Source of the DNA: RBG-16-66-20 sp040752005
Lineage (GTDB): Bacteria; Pseudomonadota; Gammaproteobacteria; Burkholderiales; SG8-39
DNA length: 64,000 nt
Direction of reading: 5' to 3'
Assembly: GCA_040752005.1 (NCBI GenBank)
Contig: JBFMFX010000013.1
Coordinates: 1 to 64,000, forward strand
Each line of letters begins with the position of its first letter. The stretch's first letter is position 1. The notes below the pieces were generated by a model that saw only the letters and a list, made by a program, of their open reading frames with translations, did no database searches and was not told the origin of the DNA. Shown in pieces: positions 16,243 to 25,536 of this stretch. A program made the translations under genes and the position numbers.

Positions 16243-16255
16243 GACTGAAAGGGCC

Positions 16256-16293
16256 GGGCGCAAAGGCGCGTCCGGCGCGAACAACGGCGTTCG
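16256..16293 (+). promoter_or_regulatory. ANTAR-target tandem hairpins in the nrt-nir-nas leader
   Basis: P1 is GGGCGC-AAAGGC-GCGTCC (16256-16273) and P2 is CGAAC-AACGGC-GTTCG (16278-16293), with a 4-base linker. Hexaloops carry A1 and G4. P1 keeps six pairs although its 3' arm differs from copy 1, so the structure is conserved by compensating wobble pairs. P2 overlaps the terminator arm. Confidence 0.88.
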
Positions 16294-16330
16294 ACGCGGA
16301 TCCGACCGGGTCCGCGCGAGCGCCTTTTTT
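16286..16330 (+). terminator. Leader attenuator terminator before nrtA
   Basis: A long stem pairs GGCGTTCG-A-CGCGGAT with GTCCGCG-CGAGCGCC (15 pairs with one bulged A) and is followed by six T. It shares GTTCG with hairpin P2, giving a switch between antiterminator and terminator. Confidence 0.9.
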
Positions 16331-16346
16331 GTTTGGAGAGGGCGGC

Positions 16347-17594
16347 ATGAACAGCACTGCAGGCGGGGCACGGCGACGGTTTCTGCGCAAGGCGGGCGCC
16401 GCCGCGATCGCGACGCTCATTCCGGCCGCGCTGCGCGTCGGCGCCTGGGCCGCGGGCTCGGACGCCCCCGAGAAGAAGGAAGTGAGGATCGGCTTCATCC
16501 CGCTCACCGACTGCGCCTCGGTCGTGATCGCCTCGGCGATGAAGTTCGACGAAAAGTACGGCGTGCGCATCGTTCCTTCGAAGGAGGCGTCCTGGGCCGC
16601 GGTGCGCGACAAGCTCGTCAACGGCGAGCTGGACGCCGCGCACGTGCTCTACGGCCTGATCTACGGCGTGCAGCTCGGAATCGGGGGGCCGCGCAAGGAC
16701 ATGGCCGTGCTCATGGGCCTGAACCACAACGGCCAGGCAATCACCCTCGCGCGCAGGCTCCACGACAAGGGCGCAAAGGACGGCGCGGGCCTTGCCGCAC
16801 TGATCGCGCGCGAGAAGCGCGAGTACACCTTCGCGCACACCTTCCCCACCGGCACGCACGCGATGTGGCTCTACTACTGGCTCGCGGCGCACGGCATCCA
16901 TCCGTTCGCCGGCGTGAAGACGATCACCGTGCCGCCGCCGCAGATGGTGGCGAACATGCGCGTCGGCAACATGGACGGCTACTGCGTCGGCGAGCCGTGG
17001 AACAACCGCGCCATCGCCGACGGGATCGGTTTCACGGTCAATACCACTCAGGACATCTGGAAGGACCATCCGGAGAAGGTGCTCGGTTGCACGGCCGAGT
17101 TCGTGCAGCGGCATCCGAACACCGCGCGCGCCATGACGGCGGCGGTGATCGAGGCCGGCCGGTGGATAGACGCCTCGCTCGTCAACCGGCAGAAGACCGC
17201 CGAGATCATCGCCGACAAGTCCTACGTCAACACCGACAAGGAGGTGATCGTCGCGCGCATGCTCGGGCGCTACGACAACGGCGTCGGCCGCGTCTGGGAC
17301 GACCGCGACCACATGAAGTTCTACAACGACGGCCATGTCACCTTCCCGTACCTCTCCGACGGCATGTGGTTCATGACCCAGCACCGGCGCTGGGGGCTGC
17401 TCAAGGAGGATCCGGACTATCTCGCGGTCGCGAGGAAGGTGAACCGGCTGGACATCTATCGCGAGGCGGCTGCGCTCGCCAAAGCGCCGGTGCCAAAGAG
17501 CGAGATCCGCTCGGCGAAGCTGATGGACGGCGTGCTTTGGGACGGGAAAGACCCGAAGCGCTACGCGAGCGCCTTCAAGGTGAGGGTGGTCTGA
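16347..17594 (+). CDS. nrtA: NrtA nitrate/nitrite ABC substrate-binding protein
   Basis: Periplasmic binding protein of 415 residues of the NrtA/CmpA family and first gene of the nitrate assimilation operon. A strong Tat signal is visible (ARRRFLRKAGA, Arg9-11). The mature domain begins near EVRIGFIPLTDCASVVIA, and the ligand-lobe motif TVPPPQMVANMRVGNMDGY matches the first copy. It is diverged from the upstream paralogue and lacks the Cys-rich N-terminal extension. ATG 16347 has GGAGAGGGC in front. Its position before nir/nas genes makes nitrate/nitrite the likely ligand. Confidence 0.9.
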   Translation: MNSTAGGARRRFLRKAGAAAIATLIPAALRVGAWAAGSDAPEKKEVRIGFIPLTDCASVVIASAMKFDEKYGVRIVPSKEASWAAVRDKLVNGELDAAHVLYGLIYGVQLGIGGPRKDMAVLMGLNHNGQAITLARRLHDKGAKDGAGLAALIAREKREYTFAHTFPTGTHAMWLYYWLAAHGIHPFAGVKTITVPPPQMVANMRVGNMDGYCVGEPWNNRAIADGIGFTVNTTQDIWKDHPEKVLGCTAEFVQRHPNTARAMTAAVIEAGRWIDASLVNRQKTAEIIADKSYVNTDKEVIVARMLGRYDNGVGRVWDDRDHMKFYNDGHVTFPYLSDGMWFMTQHRRWGLLKEDPDYLAVARKVNRLDIYREAAALAKAPVPKSEIRSAKLMDGVLWDGKDPKRYASAFKVRVV

Positions 17595-17595
17595 G

Positions 17596-18489
17596 ATGAG
17601 CGCTCCTCTGGCCCGGGTGCGTCCTGCGCCCACGAGCGCGCCGCATCCGGCCGCGCGTGAGCTTGCCGCGCGCGCCGACGCCGCCGGTGCGCGCCCGGCC
17701 GCGGCCGGCCACCGCGGCGCGCGCGCCCCCGACTGGGTGCTCGCCGCGCTCGGCACGTGCGCCGGACTGGCGGCCTTCGTCGGGCTCTGGGCGCTCGTCG
17801 CCCGGCAGGGCGGTGGCCTTCCCGGCCCGGCGGCGGTGTGGGATGCCGCCGCCGTGCTCTTCGCCGATCCGTTCTACTCCAAGGGGCCGAACGACCAGGG
17901 CATCGGATGGAACGTGCTCGCCTCGCTCAGGCGCGTCGCCATCGGCTTCGGCCTTGCCGCCGCGCTCGGCATCCCGCTCGGCTTCCTGATCGGGCGCTTC
18001 AGGTTTCTGTCGCACATGGCGGCTCCGATCATCGCGCTTCTCAAGCCGGTATCGCCGCTCGCCTGGCTGCCGATCGGCCTGCTCGTGTTCAAGGCGGCGA
18101 ATCCGGCGGCGGTCTGGGTCATCTTCGTCTGCAGCCTGTGGCCGATGATCGTCAACACCGCCGCCGGCGTGCGCCAGGTCCCGCAGGACTACCTGAACGT
18201 CGCCCGGGTGCTCGCTCTGCCGGAATGGAAGGTGTTCACCGCGATCCTGCTGCCGGCGGTGCTGCCGCACGTGATCACCGGCGTGCGGCTCTCGATCGGC
18301 GTCGCCTGGCTGGTGATCGTCGCCGCCGAGATGCTCACCGGCGGCGTCGGCATCGGCTTCTGGGTGTGGGACGAATGGAACAACCTGAAGGTCGAGCACA
18401 TCCTCATCGCCATTCTCACCATCGGCGCCGTGGGCCTTGCGCTGGAACAGGTGCTCGTGCTCCTCGCGCGCCGCTTCCGCTACGCCTGA
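17596..18489 (+). CDS. nrtB: NrtB nitrate/nitrite ABC transporter permease
   Basis: Inner-membrane permease of 297 residues. After a long polar Ala/Arg-rich N-terminus (about 45 residues) come a first membrane helix, the periplasmic YSKGPNDQGIGWNVLASLRR segment and the BPD_transp_1 core. The EAA-type loop is NVARVLALPEWKVFTAILLP, and VAAEMLTGGVGIGFWVWDEW is the family signature. It starts 2 bases after the nrtA stop and precedes the ATPase by 9 bases. Confidence 0.9.
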   Translation: MSAPLARVRPAPTSAPHPAARELAARADAAGARPAAAGHRGARAPDWVLAALGTCAGLAAFVGLWALVARQGGGLPGPAAVWDAAAVLFADPFYSKGPNDQGIGWNVLASLRRVAIGFGLAAALGIPLGFLIGRFRFLSHMAAPIIALLKPVSPLAWLPIGLLVFKAANPAAVWVIFVCSLWPMIVNTAAGVRQVPQDYLNVARVLALPEWKVFTAILLPAVLPHVITGVRLSIGVAWLVIVAAEMLTGGVGIGFWVWDEWNNLKVEHILIAILTIGAVGLALEQVLVLLARRFRYA

Positions 18490-18498
18490 GCAAAGCGC

Positions 18499-19290
18499 AT
18501 GGACAGGTACCTGCGCATCGAGAACGTCGGAATGACCTTCCAGACCGCCGCCGGGCCGTTCGTCGCGATCGAGCGCGTGGACCTCGCGGTGCGAAAGGGC
18601 GAGTTCGTCTCTCTCATCGGCCACTCCGGTTGCGGCAAGTCCACGCTGCTCAACCTGATCGCCGGGCTGCTGCGCCCGAGCACCGGGGTGCTGCTGCTTG
18701 CCGAGCGCGAGATCGCCGGTCCCGGCCCGGACCGCGGCGTCGTGTTCCAGAACCACTCGCTGCTGCCCTGGCTGACCTGCTACGGCAACGTGTACCTCGC
18801 CGTCGAGCGCGTGTTCGGCGCGAAAGAGCCGCGCAAAACGCTGCAAGAGCGCACGCGTGCCGCGCTCGCGCTGGTCGGCCTGGCGCACGCCGAGCAGCGC
18901 TACCCGCACGAGCTCTCCGGCGGCATGAAGCAGCGCGTCGGCATCGCGCGCGCGCTCGCCATCGAGCCGCGGGTGCTGCTGCTCGACGAGCCCTTCGGCG
19001 CGCTTGATGCGCTCACGCGAGCGACGCTGCAGGACGAGCTGATGCGGATCGTCGCGCAGACCGCGACCACGGTGGTCATGGTGACCCACGACGTGGACGA
19101 GGCCGTGCTGCTCTCCGATCGCGTGGTGATGATGACCAACGGCCCCGCGGCCCGCGTCGGCGGCATCATCGAGGTGGATCTGCCGCGGCCGCGCGACCGC
19201 GTCGCCCTCGCCGGGCGGCGCCGCTACATGGAGCTGCGCGCGACGGTGATGGAGTTCCTCTACCGCCGGCAGCTGCGTCCGGCCGCATGA
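18499..19290 (+). CDS. nrtD: NrtD nitrate/nitrite ABC transporter ATPase
   Basis: ATP-binding subunit of 263 residues. Walker A is GHSGCGKS at 41-48, the signature LSGGMKQRV begins at 139 and Walker B is LLLDEP at about 160-165. It has the standard short length and no regulatory C-terminal domain. The ATG is 9 bases after the nrtB stop and nirB starts 10 bases after its stop, so it lies inside one operon. Confidence 0.9.
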   Translation: MDRYLRIENVGMTFQTAAGPFVAIERVDLAVRKGEFVSLIGHSGCGKSTLLNLIAGLLRPSTGVLLLAEREIAGPGPDRGVVFQNHSLLPWLTCYGNVYLAVERVFGAKEPRKTLQERTRAALALVGLAHAEQRYPHELSGGMKQRVGIARALAIEPRVLLLDEPFGALDALTRATLQDELMRIVAQTATTVVMVTHDVDEAVLLSDRVVMMTNGPAARVGGIIEVDLPRPRDRVALAGRRRYMELRATVMEFLYRRQLRPAA

Positions 19291-19300
19291 GGGCAGCGCG

Positions 19301-21730
19301 ATGCGTCGCCTGAAGCTCGTGCTGGTCGGCAACGGCATGGCGGGCGCGCGCGTGCTCGAGGAGCTGCTGCACCTCGCCCCCGATCTGTACGACATCGCGG
19401 TGTTCGGCGCCGAGCCGCACCCGAACTACAACCGGATCCTGCTCACGCCGGTGCTCGCCGGCGAGATGGCATTCTCCGATATCGTTCTCAACGACCTCGC
19501 CTGGTACGCAAGGAACGGCATCCGGCTGCACCTCGGCAAGAAGGTGGTGCGGCTCGATCGCGCCCGGCGCCTGGCGATCGCCGAGGACGGCACCGCCGAG
19601 CGCTACGACCGGCTCATCCTCGCCACCGGATCGAGCCCGGTGATCCTGCCGGTGCCGGGCGCGAACCTTCCGGGCGTGCTCACCTACCGCGACATCGCCG
19701 ACACCGAGGCGATGATCGCGGCGGCGCGGCGCGGCGCTCACGCGGTGGTGATCGGCGGCGGGCTGCTCGGCCTGGAGGCCGCGAACGGGCTCGCCGCGCG
19801 CGGCATGGACGTGACCGTGGTGCACCTCATGCCCTGGCTCATGGAGCGCCAGCTCGATCGCACCGCCGCGCAGATGCTGCAGCGCGCGCTCGAGCGGCGC
19901 GGCATCCGGTTCCTGCTCGAGACGAAGACCGCGGAGATCGTCGCCGGCGAGTCGGGCCGCGCCTGTGCGGTGCGATTCGCCGATGGCGGCTCGGCCGCGG
20001 CCGACCTCGTCGTGATGGCCGTCGGCATCCGCCCGAACACCGCACTCGCCGAGGCTGCCGGGCTGCGCGTCGAGCGCGGCATCGTGGTGAACGACACCAT
20101 GCAGACCTACGATCCGCGCATCTACGCGGTGGGCGAGTGCGTGGCGCACCGCGGCGCGACCTACGGGTTGGTCGCGCCGCTCTTCGACATGGCGAAGGTG
20201 TGCGCCAATCACCTCGCGCATCTGGGCATCGCCCGCTACGAAGGCTCGGTCGTTTCCACCAAGCTCAAGGTGAGCGGCATCGACCTCTTCTCGGCGGGCG
20301 AGTTGGCGGGCGGCGCGCAGGCCGAGGAGATCGTGCTCCACGATCCCGCCGGCGGCATCTACAAGAAGCTCGTCATCCGCGACGAGCGCATCGTCGGCGC
20401 CGTTCTCTACGGCGATACCGTGGACGGGGCGTGGTACCTGCAGCTTCTCAAGGACCGCCAGCCGATCGGCGAGATTCGCGACCACCTGATGTTCGGCCGC
20501 TCGCACCTGGGCGATGCCGGGCACAAGGGCGAGAGCCGGGCGGCGGCGCTGCCCGATACGGCCGAGGTGTGCGGCTGCAACGGCGTGGCGAAGGGCGCGA
20601 TCGTGCGCGCGATCAAGGAAAAGGGCCTGTTCACGCTGGAGGACGTGCGCCGGCACACCAAGGCGTCGTCCTCGTGCGGTTCGTGCACCGGGCTGGTCGA
20701 GCAGATCCTCGCCTCCGCCGTCGGCGGCGCCTACCAGCCGGCGGACGCGAAGACAAGACCGCTCTGCGGCTGCACCGACCTGACGCACGAGGAGGTGCGC
20801 AAGGCGATCCGGGAGCACAAGCTCCTATCAATTCCGGCGGCGATGAAGTTCCTCGAATGGCGCACGCCCGACGGCTGCGCCACCTGCCGGCCGGCGCTCA
20901 ACTACTACCTCATCGCCGCCTGGCCGCACGAGGCCGAGGACGACCCGCAGTCGCGCTTCGTCAACGAGCGCATGCACGCCAACATCCAGAAGGACGGCAC
21001 CTACTCGGTCGTGCCGCGAATGTGGGGCGGCATCACCAGCGCGGCCCAGTTGCGCCGCATCGCCGACGTGGTCGAGAAATACCGCATCCCGACCGTGAAG
21101 GTGACCGGCGGCCAGCGCATTGACCTCCTCGGCGTGAAGAAGGAGGACCTGCCGCGCGTGTGGGCCGACCTCGGCATGCCCTCGGGGCACGCCTACGGCA
21201 AGGCGTTGCGCACCGTGAAGACCTGCGTCGGCTCGGAGTGGTGCCGCTTCGGCGTGCAGGACTCGACCGCGACCGGCATCGCGCTGGAAAAGTCGCTCTA
21301 CGGCATGTGGGCGCCGCACAAGGTCAAGCTCGCCGTCTCCGGCTGCCCGCGCAACTGCGCCGAATCCGGCATCAAGGACGTCGGCGTGATCGGCGTGGAC
21401 TCGGGCTGGGAGATCTACGTCGGCGGCAACGGCGGGATCAAGACCGAGGTGGCGCAGTTCCTGTGCAAGGTGGCGACACGCGAAGAGGTGCTGGAGTACG
21501 CCGCTGCGTTCCTGCAGCTCTACCGCGAGGAGGCGCGCTACCTCGATCGCACCGTGCATTTCGTCAAGCGCGTCGGCATGGACTACGTGCGCAAGCGCGT
21601 GGTCGAGGATGAGCGCGGCCGCAAGGAGCTGTGCGCGCGACTGCGCTTCGCGCTCGCCGGCTACGCCGATCCCTGGGCCGAGCGCGCGCAGGGCGCCGAG
21701 CGCGAGCGGTTCGAGGCGATCCCGGCATGA
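19301..21730 (+). CDS. nirB: Assimilatory nitrite reductase (NAD(P)H) large subunit
   Basis: Reduces nitrite to ammonium in the cytoplasm with FAD, [2Fe-2S], [4Fe-4S] and siroheme. Visible in order: an FAD/NAD domain (VGNGMAGARVLEELL at the N-terminus and a second GGGLLGLEAANGL nucleotide fold near 150), two BFD-like [2Fe-2S] segments (CGCNGVAKG with CGSC, then CGCTDLTHEE with CATC), ferredoxin-like reductase repeats, and the siroheme/[4Fe-4S] ligands Cys642, Cys648, Cys682 and Cys686 (CPRNC). Length 809 is typical. The stop overlaps the nirD start as ATGA, implying translational coupling. Confidence 0.95.
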   Translation: MRRLKLVLVGNGMAGARVLEELLHLAPDLYDIAVFGAEPHPNYNRILLTPVLAGEMAFSDIVLNDLAWYARNGIRLHLGKKVVRLDRARRLAIAEDGTAERYDRLILATGSSPVILPVPGANLPGVLTYRDIADTEAMIAAARRGAHAVVIGGGLLGLEAANGLAARGMDVTVVHLMPWLMERQLDRTAAQMLQRALERRGIRFLLETKTAEIVAGESGRACAVRFADGGSAAADLVVMAVGIRPNTALAEAAGLRVERGIVVNDTMQTYDPRIYAVGECVAHRGATYGLVAPLFDMAKVCANHLAHLGIARYEGSVVSTKLKVSGIDLFSAGELAGGAQAEEIVLHDPAGGIYKKLVIRDERIVGAVLYGDTVDGAWYLQLLKDRQPIGEIRDHLMFGRSHLGDAGHKGESRAAALPDTAEVCGCNGVAKGAIVRAIKEKGLFTLEDVRRHTKASSSCGSCTGLVEQILASAVGGAYQPADAKTRPLCGCTDLTHEEVRKAIREHKLLSIPAAMKFLEWRTPDGCATCRPALNYYLIAAWPHEAEDDPQSRFVNERMHANIQKDGTYSVVPRMWGGITSAAQLRRIADVVEKYRIPTVKVTGGQRIDLLGVKKEDLPRVWADLGMPSGHAYGKALRTVKTCVGSEWCRFGVQDSTATGIALEKSLYGMWAPHKVKLAVSGCPRNCAESGIKDVGVIGVDSGWEIYVGGNGGIKTEVAQFLCKVATREEVLEYAAAFLQLYREEARYLDRTVHFVKRVGMDYVRKRVVEDERGRKELCARLRFALAGYADPWAERAQGAERERFEAIPA

Positions 21731-22044
21731 CGCGCGAGTGGCGGCGCGTGTGCGCGCTCACCGACATCCCGCGGCGCGGCGCGCGCGTGGTGCGCTCGCG
21801 CGCGCACGGCGACATCGCGCTGTTTCGCACGCTCGATGACGAGGTGTTCGCGCTCGCCGACCGCTGCCCGCACCGCGGCGGGCCGCTGTCGCAGGGGATC
21901 GTCTTCGGCCGCAGCGTCGCCTGCCCGCTGCACGGCTGGACGATCGGGCTCGCCGACGGCTGCGCGGCCGCGCCCGACGAGGGCTGTACACGGCGCTTCG
22001 CGGTCCGGGTCGAGGACGGCGCGGTGCTGCTCGCCGAGGGCTGA
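21727..22044 (+). CDS. nirD: Nitrite reductase small subunit (Rieske-type)
   Basis: Small subunit of the NirBD nitrite reductase, 105 residues, with a Rieske fold. Unlike many NirD proteins it keeps a full [2Fe-2S] ligand set: Cys47/His49 (CPHRGG) and Cys66/His69 (CPLHGW). It may therefore be an electron-carrying subunit. The start ATG 21727 overlaps the nirB stop (ATGA). The nitrate reductase start follows 1 base after its stop. Confidence 0.92.
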   Translation: MTREWRRVCALTDIPRRGARVVRSRAHGDIALFRTLDDEVFALADRCPHRGGPLSQGIVFGRSVACPLHGWTIGLADGCAAAPDEGCTRRFAVRVEDGAVLLAEG

Positions 22045-22045
22045 G

Positions 22046-24748
22046 ATGCGCGCGGCGATCGCCTCGACGTGCCCCTATTGCGGTGTGGGCTGCGGCGTGA
22101 TCGTCGAGACCGAGGGCGGGGCGATCGCCGCGGTGCGCGGCGACCCGGCGCATCCGGCCAACTTCGGGCGCCTGTGCAGCAAGGGAGTGGCGCTCGCCGC
22201 GAGCGCCGCGCCCGAAAAGCGCGGGTTGCGGCTGCTCGCGCCGGAAATCGGCGGCGCGCCCGTGAGCTGGGAGCACGCGCTCGACCATCTCGCGGCGCGC
22301 TTCGCCGAATGCATCGCCGCGCACGGGCCGGATTCGGTCGGCTTCTACCTCTCGGGGCAGCTTCTCACCGAGGACTACTACGTCTTCAACAAGCTCGCGC
22401 GGGCGCTTGTGGGCACCAACAACGTGGACAGCAACTCGCGGCTTTGCATGTCCTCGGCGGTCGCCGGTTACAAGCGCACGCTCGGCGCCGACGCGCCACC
22501 CGCCTGCTACGAAGACCTGGAGCACGCGCGCTGCCTGTTCATCGCCGGGTCGAACGCGGCGTGGGCGCACCCGGTGCTCTTTCGCCGTATCGAGGCGGCG
22601 CGTGCCCGCAACCCCGCGCTGAAGGTGATCGTCGTGGATCCGCGGCGCACCGAGACCGCGCGCTTTGCCGACCTGCATCTGGCGATCGTTCCGGGAAGCG
22701 ATGTCGCGCTCTTCAACGCGATGCTGCATGTCATTCTCTGGGAAGGGCTCGCCGACTCGGCGTTCATCGCCGCGCACACGAGCGGGTTCGAGGCGGTGCG
22801 CGACGCCGTGCGCGAGTACACGCCGCGCGCGGCGGCCGCCGCCTGCGGCATCGGCGAGGACGAGGTGATCGCGGCAGCGCGGCTCTTTGCGCGCGCCGGG
22901 CCGACGCTGTCGCTCTACTGCCAGGGGCTCAACCAGTCGGCAAGCGGTACGGACAAGAACGTTGCGCTCATCAACCTGCATCTGGCCACCGGCCAGATCG
23001 GCCGGCCGGGCGCCGGACCCTTCAGCCTCACCGGACAGCCGAACGCGATGGGCGGGCGCGAGGTCGGCGCGATGGCGAACCTGCTGCCCGGGCACCGCGA
23101 CGCTGCCGACCCGGCGCACCGCGCCGAGGTGGCGCGCCTCTGGGGCGTGGACCGGCTGCCTGCGAGGCCCGGCCGCACCGCCGTGGAGATGTTCGAGGCG
23201 GCGCGCGCGGGCGAGATCCGCATGCTCTGGATCGCCTGCACCAATCCGGCGCAGTCGCTGCCGTCGCAGCGCCTGGTGCGCGAGGCGTTCGAGCGCGCCG
23301 AACTGGTGGTGGTGCAGGAAGCGTACCGCACGACCGAAACCGCGCGCCTTGCCGATGTGCTGCTGCCTGCGGCGACCTGGGGCGAAAAGGACGGGACGGT
23401 CACGAACTCCGAGCGCCGCATCTCGCGCGTGCGCGCCGCGGTGCCCGCGCCGGGGCTCGCGCGTCCGGACTGGGAGATCGCGCGCGATTTCGGGCGGCGG
23501 CTGGAAGCGCGCCTGCGGCCGGGAAAGCCGACGCTCTTTCCCTGGCGCTCGGCCGAGGAGGTGTTCGACGAGCACCGGGAAAGCACCCGCGGGCGCGATC
23601 TGGACATCACCGGCCTTTCCTGGGCGCTGCTCGATTCGCGCGGCCCGCAGCAGTGGCCGTATCCCGAGGGAGCGGGCACCGGCAGAGAACGCCTGTACGA
23701 AGACGCGGTGTTCGCCACCGCCGACGGCCGGGCGCGCTTCGTCGTCGCGCACTGGCGCGCGCCGGCGGAACGTCCCGACGCGCACTATCCCATCCGGCTC
23801 ACCACCGTGCGGCTGCGCGATCAGTGGCACGCGATGAGCCGCACCGGCAGCGTGCCGGCGCTTTTCGCGCACGCCCCCGAGCCGCGCCTTGCGATGCACC
23901 CGTCGGATCTGGAGCGCGCGGGCCTACAGCCCGGCGCGCTCGCGCGCGTCAGCTCGCGCCGCGGCTCGCTTCATGTGCTGGTCGAGGCGAGCGAAGACCT
24001 GCGGCCGGGGATCGCGTGCCTGCCGATGCATTGGGGCAGCCGCTACCTCGGCGGCGCAGCGGCGTTCGGAGCGAACAGCGTGACGCTCGCCGCCCTCGAC
24101 CCGCACTCGCGCCAGCCCGAGCTCAAGCACTGCGCCGTGCGCGTCGAGCGCGCCGAGCTCGGCTGGCGGCTGGTCGCCTTCGGCAGCGCTCCTGACGCCG
24201 ACGGCGACGCCCTCTTCGAGCGGCTCGATTTCGCCATGCGCGCGTTCGCCTTCGTGCAGCGCGTGCCCGCCGGCGAGCGCGGCGTGCTGCTGCGCCTCGC
24301 CGACGAGCATCCGCCGAGCGCGGAGGTGCTCGAGCGTCTCGACCGCGCCTTCGGCCTCGCCGGTCCGGATACGCTGCGCTTTGACGACCCGCGCCGCGCG
24401 ATCGGGCGGCGCATCGCGCTCGAAGCCGACGCCATCCGCGCCGTGCGCCTTTCGGGCGATACGCGCTCGGAACACTGGCTGCGCGAAACCTGGCTGCGCG
24501 GCGCGCCGGTCGGCGCGCTGCGGCGCTATCTCGCGATGCCGGTCGCGGTGCCTCCGGGGCTCGACCGCGTTCCCTCGCGCACCGTGTGCGTGTGCCTCGG
24601 CGTGGACGAGCGCGCGATCGCCGCCGCGCTCGGGCAGGGCGCGCGCACGCTCCGCGCGCTGCAGGCCGAACTCAAATGCGGTACCAACTGCGGCTCCTGC
24701 CTTCCCGAGCTGCGCGCCCTGCTCGCCGCCGCGCGCGCGGCGGCCTGA
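22046..24748 (+). CDS. nasA: Assimilatory nitrate reductase catalytic subunit (Mo-bisMGD)
   Basis: Cytoplasmic molybdoenzyme of 900 residues reducing nitrate to nitrite. The N-terminal [4Fe-4S] motif is Cys9-Cys12-Cys16-Cys44 (CPYCGVGC and LCSKG). The likely molybdenum ligand Cys lies in DSNSRLCMSSAV. The Mo-bisMGD domains and dinucleotide-binding domain (RLTTVRLRDQWHAMSRTG) follow. An additional C-terminal BFD-like [2Fe-2S] domain has Cys848, Cys850, Cys882 and Cys885, as in NasA and unlike periplasmic NapA. ATG 22046 is one base after the nirD stop. Product nitrite is passed to NirBD encoded just upstream. Confidence 0.94.
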   Translation: MRAAIASTCPYCGVGCGVIVETEGGAIAAVRGDPAHPANFGRLCSKGVALAASAAPEKRGLRLLAPEIGGAPVSWEHALDHLAARFAECIAAHGPDSVGFYLSGQLLTEDYYVFNKLARALVGTNNVDSNSRLCMSSAVAGYKRTLGADAPPACYEDLEHARCLFIAGSNAAWAHPVLFRRIEAARARNPALKVIVVDPRRTETARFADLHLAIVPGSDVALFNAMLHVILWEGLADSAFIAAHTSGFEAVRDAVREYTPRAAAAACGIGEDEVIAAARLFARAGPTLSLYCQGLNQSASGTDKNVALINLHLATGQIGRPGAGPFSLTGQPNAMGGREVGAMANLLPGHRDAADPAHRAEVARLWGVDRLPARPGRTAVEMFEAARAGEIRMLWIACTNPAQSLPSQRLVREAFERAELVVVQEAYRTTETARLADVLLPAATWGEKDGTVTNSERRISRVRAAVPAPGLARPDWEIARDFGRRLEARLRPGKPTLFPWRSAEEVFDEHRESTRGRDLDITGLSWALLDSRGPQQWPYPEGAGTGRERLYEDAVFATADGRARFVVAHWRAPAERPDAHYPIRLTTVRLRDQWHAMSRTGSVPALFAHAPEPRLAMHPSDLERAGLQPGALARVSSRRGSLHVLVEASEDLRPGIACLPMHWGSRYLGGAAAFGANSVTLAALDPHSRQPELKHCAVRVERAELGWRLVAFGSAPDADGDALFERLDFAMRAFAFVQRVPAGERGVLLRLADEHPPSAEVLERLDRAFGLAGPDTLRFDDPRRAIGRRIALEADAIRAVRLSGDTRSEHWLRETWLRGAPVGALRRYLAMPVAVPPGLDRVPSRTVCVCLGVDERAIAAALGQGARTLRALQAELKCGTNCGSCLPELRALLAAARAAA

Positions 24749-24752
24749 AGCC

Positions 24753-25532
24753 ATGGCGCCGGGCAAGGTCTACCTGATCGGTGCCGGGCCGGGCGACCCG
24801 GAGTTGCTCACGCTGAAAGCGCTGCGCGCGCTCGGCGAGGCGGACGTGGTGCTCTACGACGCACTGGTGGACGCGCGTGTGCTTGCCCTCGCGCCGCCGC
24901 AGGCGCGGCGCGTGTACGTCGGAAAGCGCGGCGGCTGCAAGTCCACGCCGCAGGAGTTCATCGAGCGTCTGATGGTGCGCGAGGCGCGCGCCGGGAAGGT
25001 GGTGGCGCGCCTGAAGGGCGGCGATCCGTTCGTCTTCGGCCGCGGCGGCGAGGAGTGCCGCAGGCTCGCGGCGCAAGGAATCGAAGTCGAGGCGATCCCG
25101 GGCGTCACCGCCGGCCTCGCCGCGGCGGCGCGCGCCGGCATCGCGATCACCGACCGCGAGTGCTCGCGCGGGGTCGCGCTGGTGACCGGCCACACGGCCG
25201 ACGGCGCGCCCGAGCCTGACTGGCGCTCGCTCGCGCAAAGCGGCCTCACGATCGTCGTGTACATGGGCATCGCACGCTGCGCCGCGATCTGCGAGGCGCT
25301 CGTGCGCGGCGGTCTCGCCCCCGCCACGCCCGCGGCGGTGGTGCAATCGGCCTGGCAGCCGGGCGAGCGCAGCCATGTGAGCACGCTCGGCGCGCTCGCC
25401 GCCGACATCGCGCGCCTGGGCTTTCGCTCGCCCGCGGTCCTGGTGATCGGCGAGGCGGCGCGTTCGGCGCGCGCCGCGCGCTCGGCCTCGCTCACCGGGA
25501 ACGAGGGCCGCAGGACCCGGCCTTCCTTGTAG
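24753..25532 (+). CDS. cobA: Uroporphyrinogen-III C-methyltransferase (SUMT)
   Basis: Methylates uroporphyrinogen III to precorrin-2 with SAM, the first step toward the siroheme needed by NirB. The 259-residue protein opens with the class hallmark VYLIGAGPGDPELLTLKAL and has the RLKGGDPFVFGRGGEE motif and the AIPGVTAGLAAAARAGI loop. The CysG dehydrogenase/ferrochelatase part is absent, so this is the stand-alone form. It is the last gene of the operon, 4 bases after nasA. The downstream amidohydrolase gene converges on it. Confidence 0.94.
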   Translation: MAPGKVYLIGAGPGDPELLTLKALRALGEADVVLYDALVDARVLALAPPQARRVYVGKRGGCKSTPQEFIERLMVREARAGKVVARLKGGDPFVFGRGGEECRRLAAQGIEVEAIPGVTAGLAAAARAGIAITDRECSRGVALVTGHTADGAPEPDWRSLAQSGLTIVVYMGIARCAAICEALVRGGLAPATPAAVVQSAWQPGERSHVSTLGALAADIARLGFRSPAVLVIGEAARSARAARSASLTGNEGRRTRPSL

Positions 25533-25536
25533 ATCG

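Larger units (their letters stand above)
16091..16330 (+). repeat. Copy 2 of the duplicated nasT-tail/regulatory leader block
   Basis: Collinear with 10761-11002. Bases 16091-16131 match the end of nasT (VIEGAELLGKS then stop, against VIEAAELLGKG), though no nasT gene precedes it. The regulatory elements that follow have the same order and spacing as in copy 1, with stem-preserving differences in hairpin P1. This marks a duplication breakpoint inside nasT. Confidence 0.85.

Noticed and set aside
21836..22045. Longer N-terminus for nasA starting inside nirD
   Set aside because: The [4Fe-4S] motif begins at residue 9 from ATG 22046 as expected for NasA; the extension is Arg/Ala-rich and overlaps nirD.
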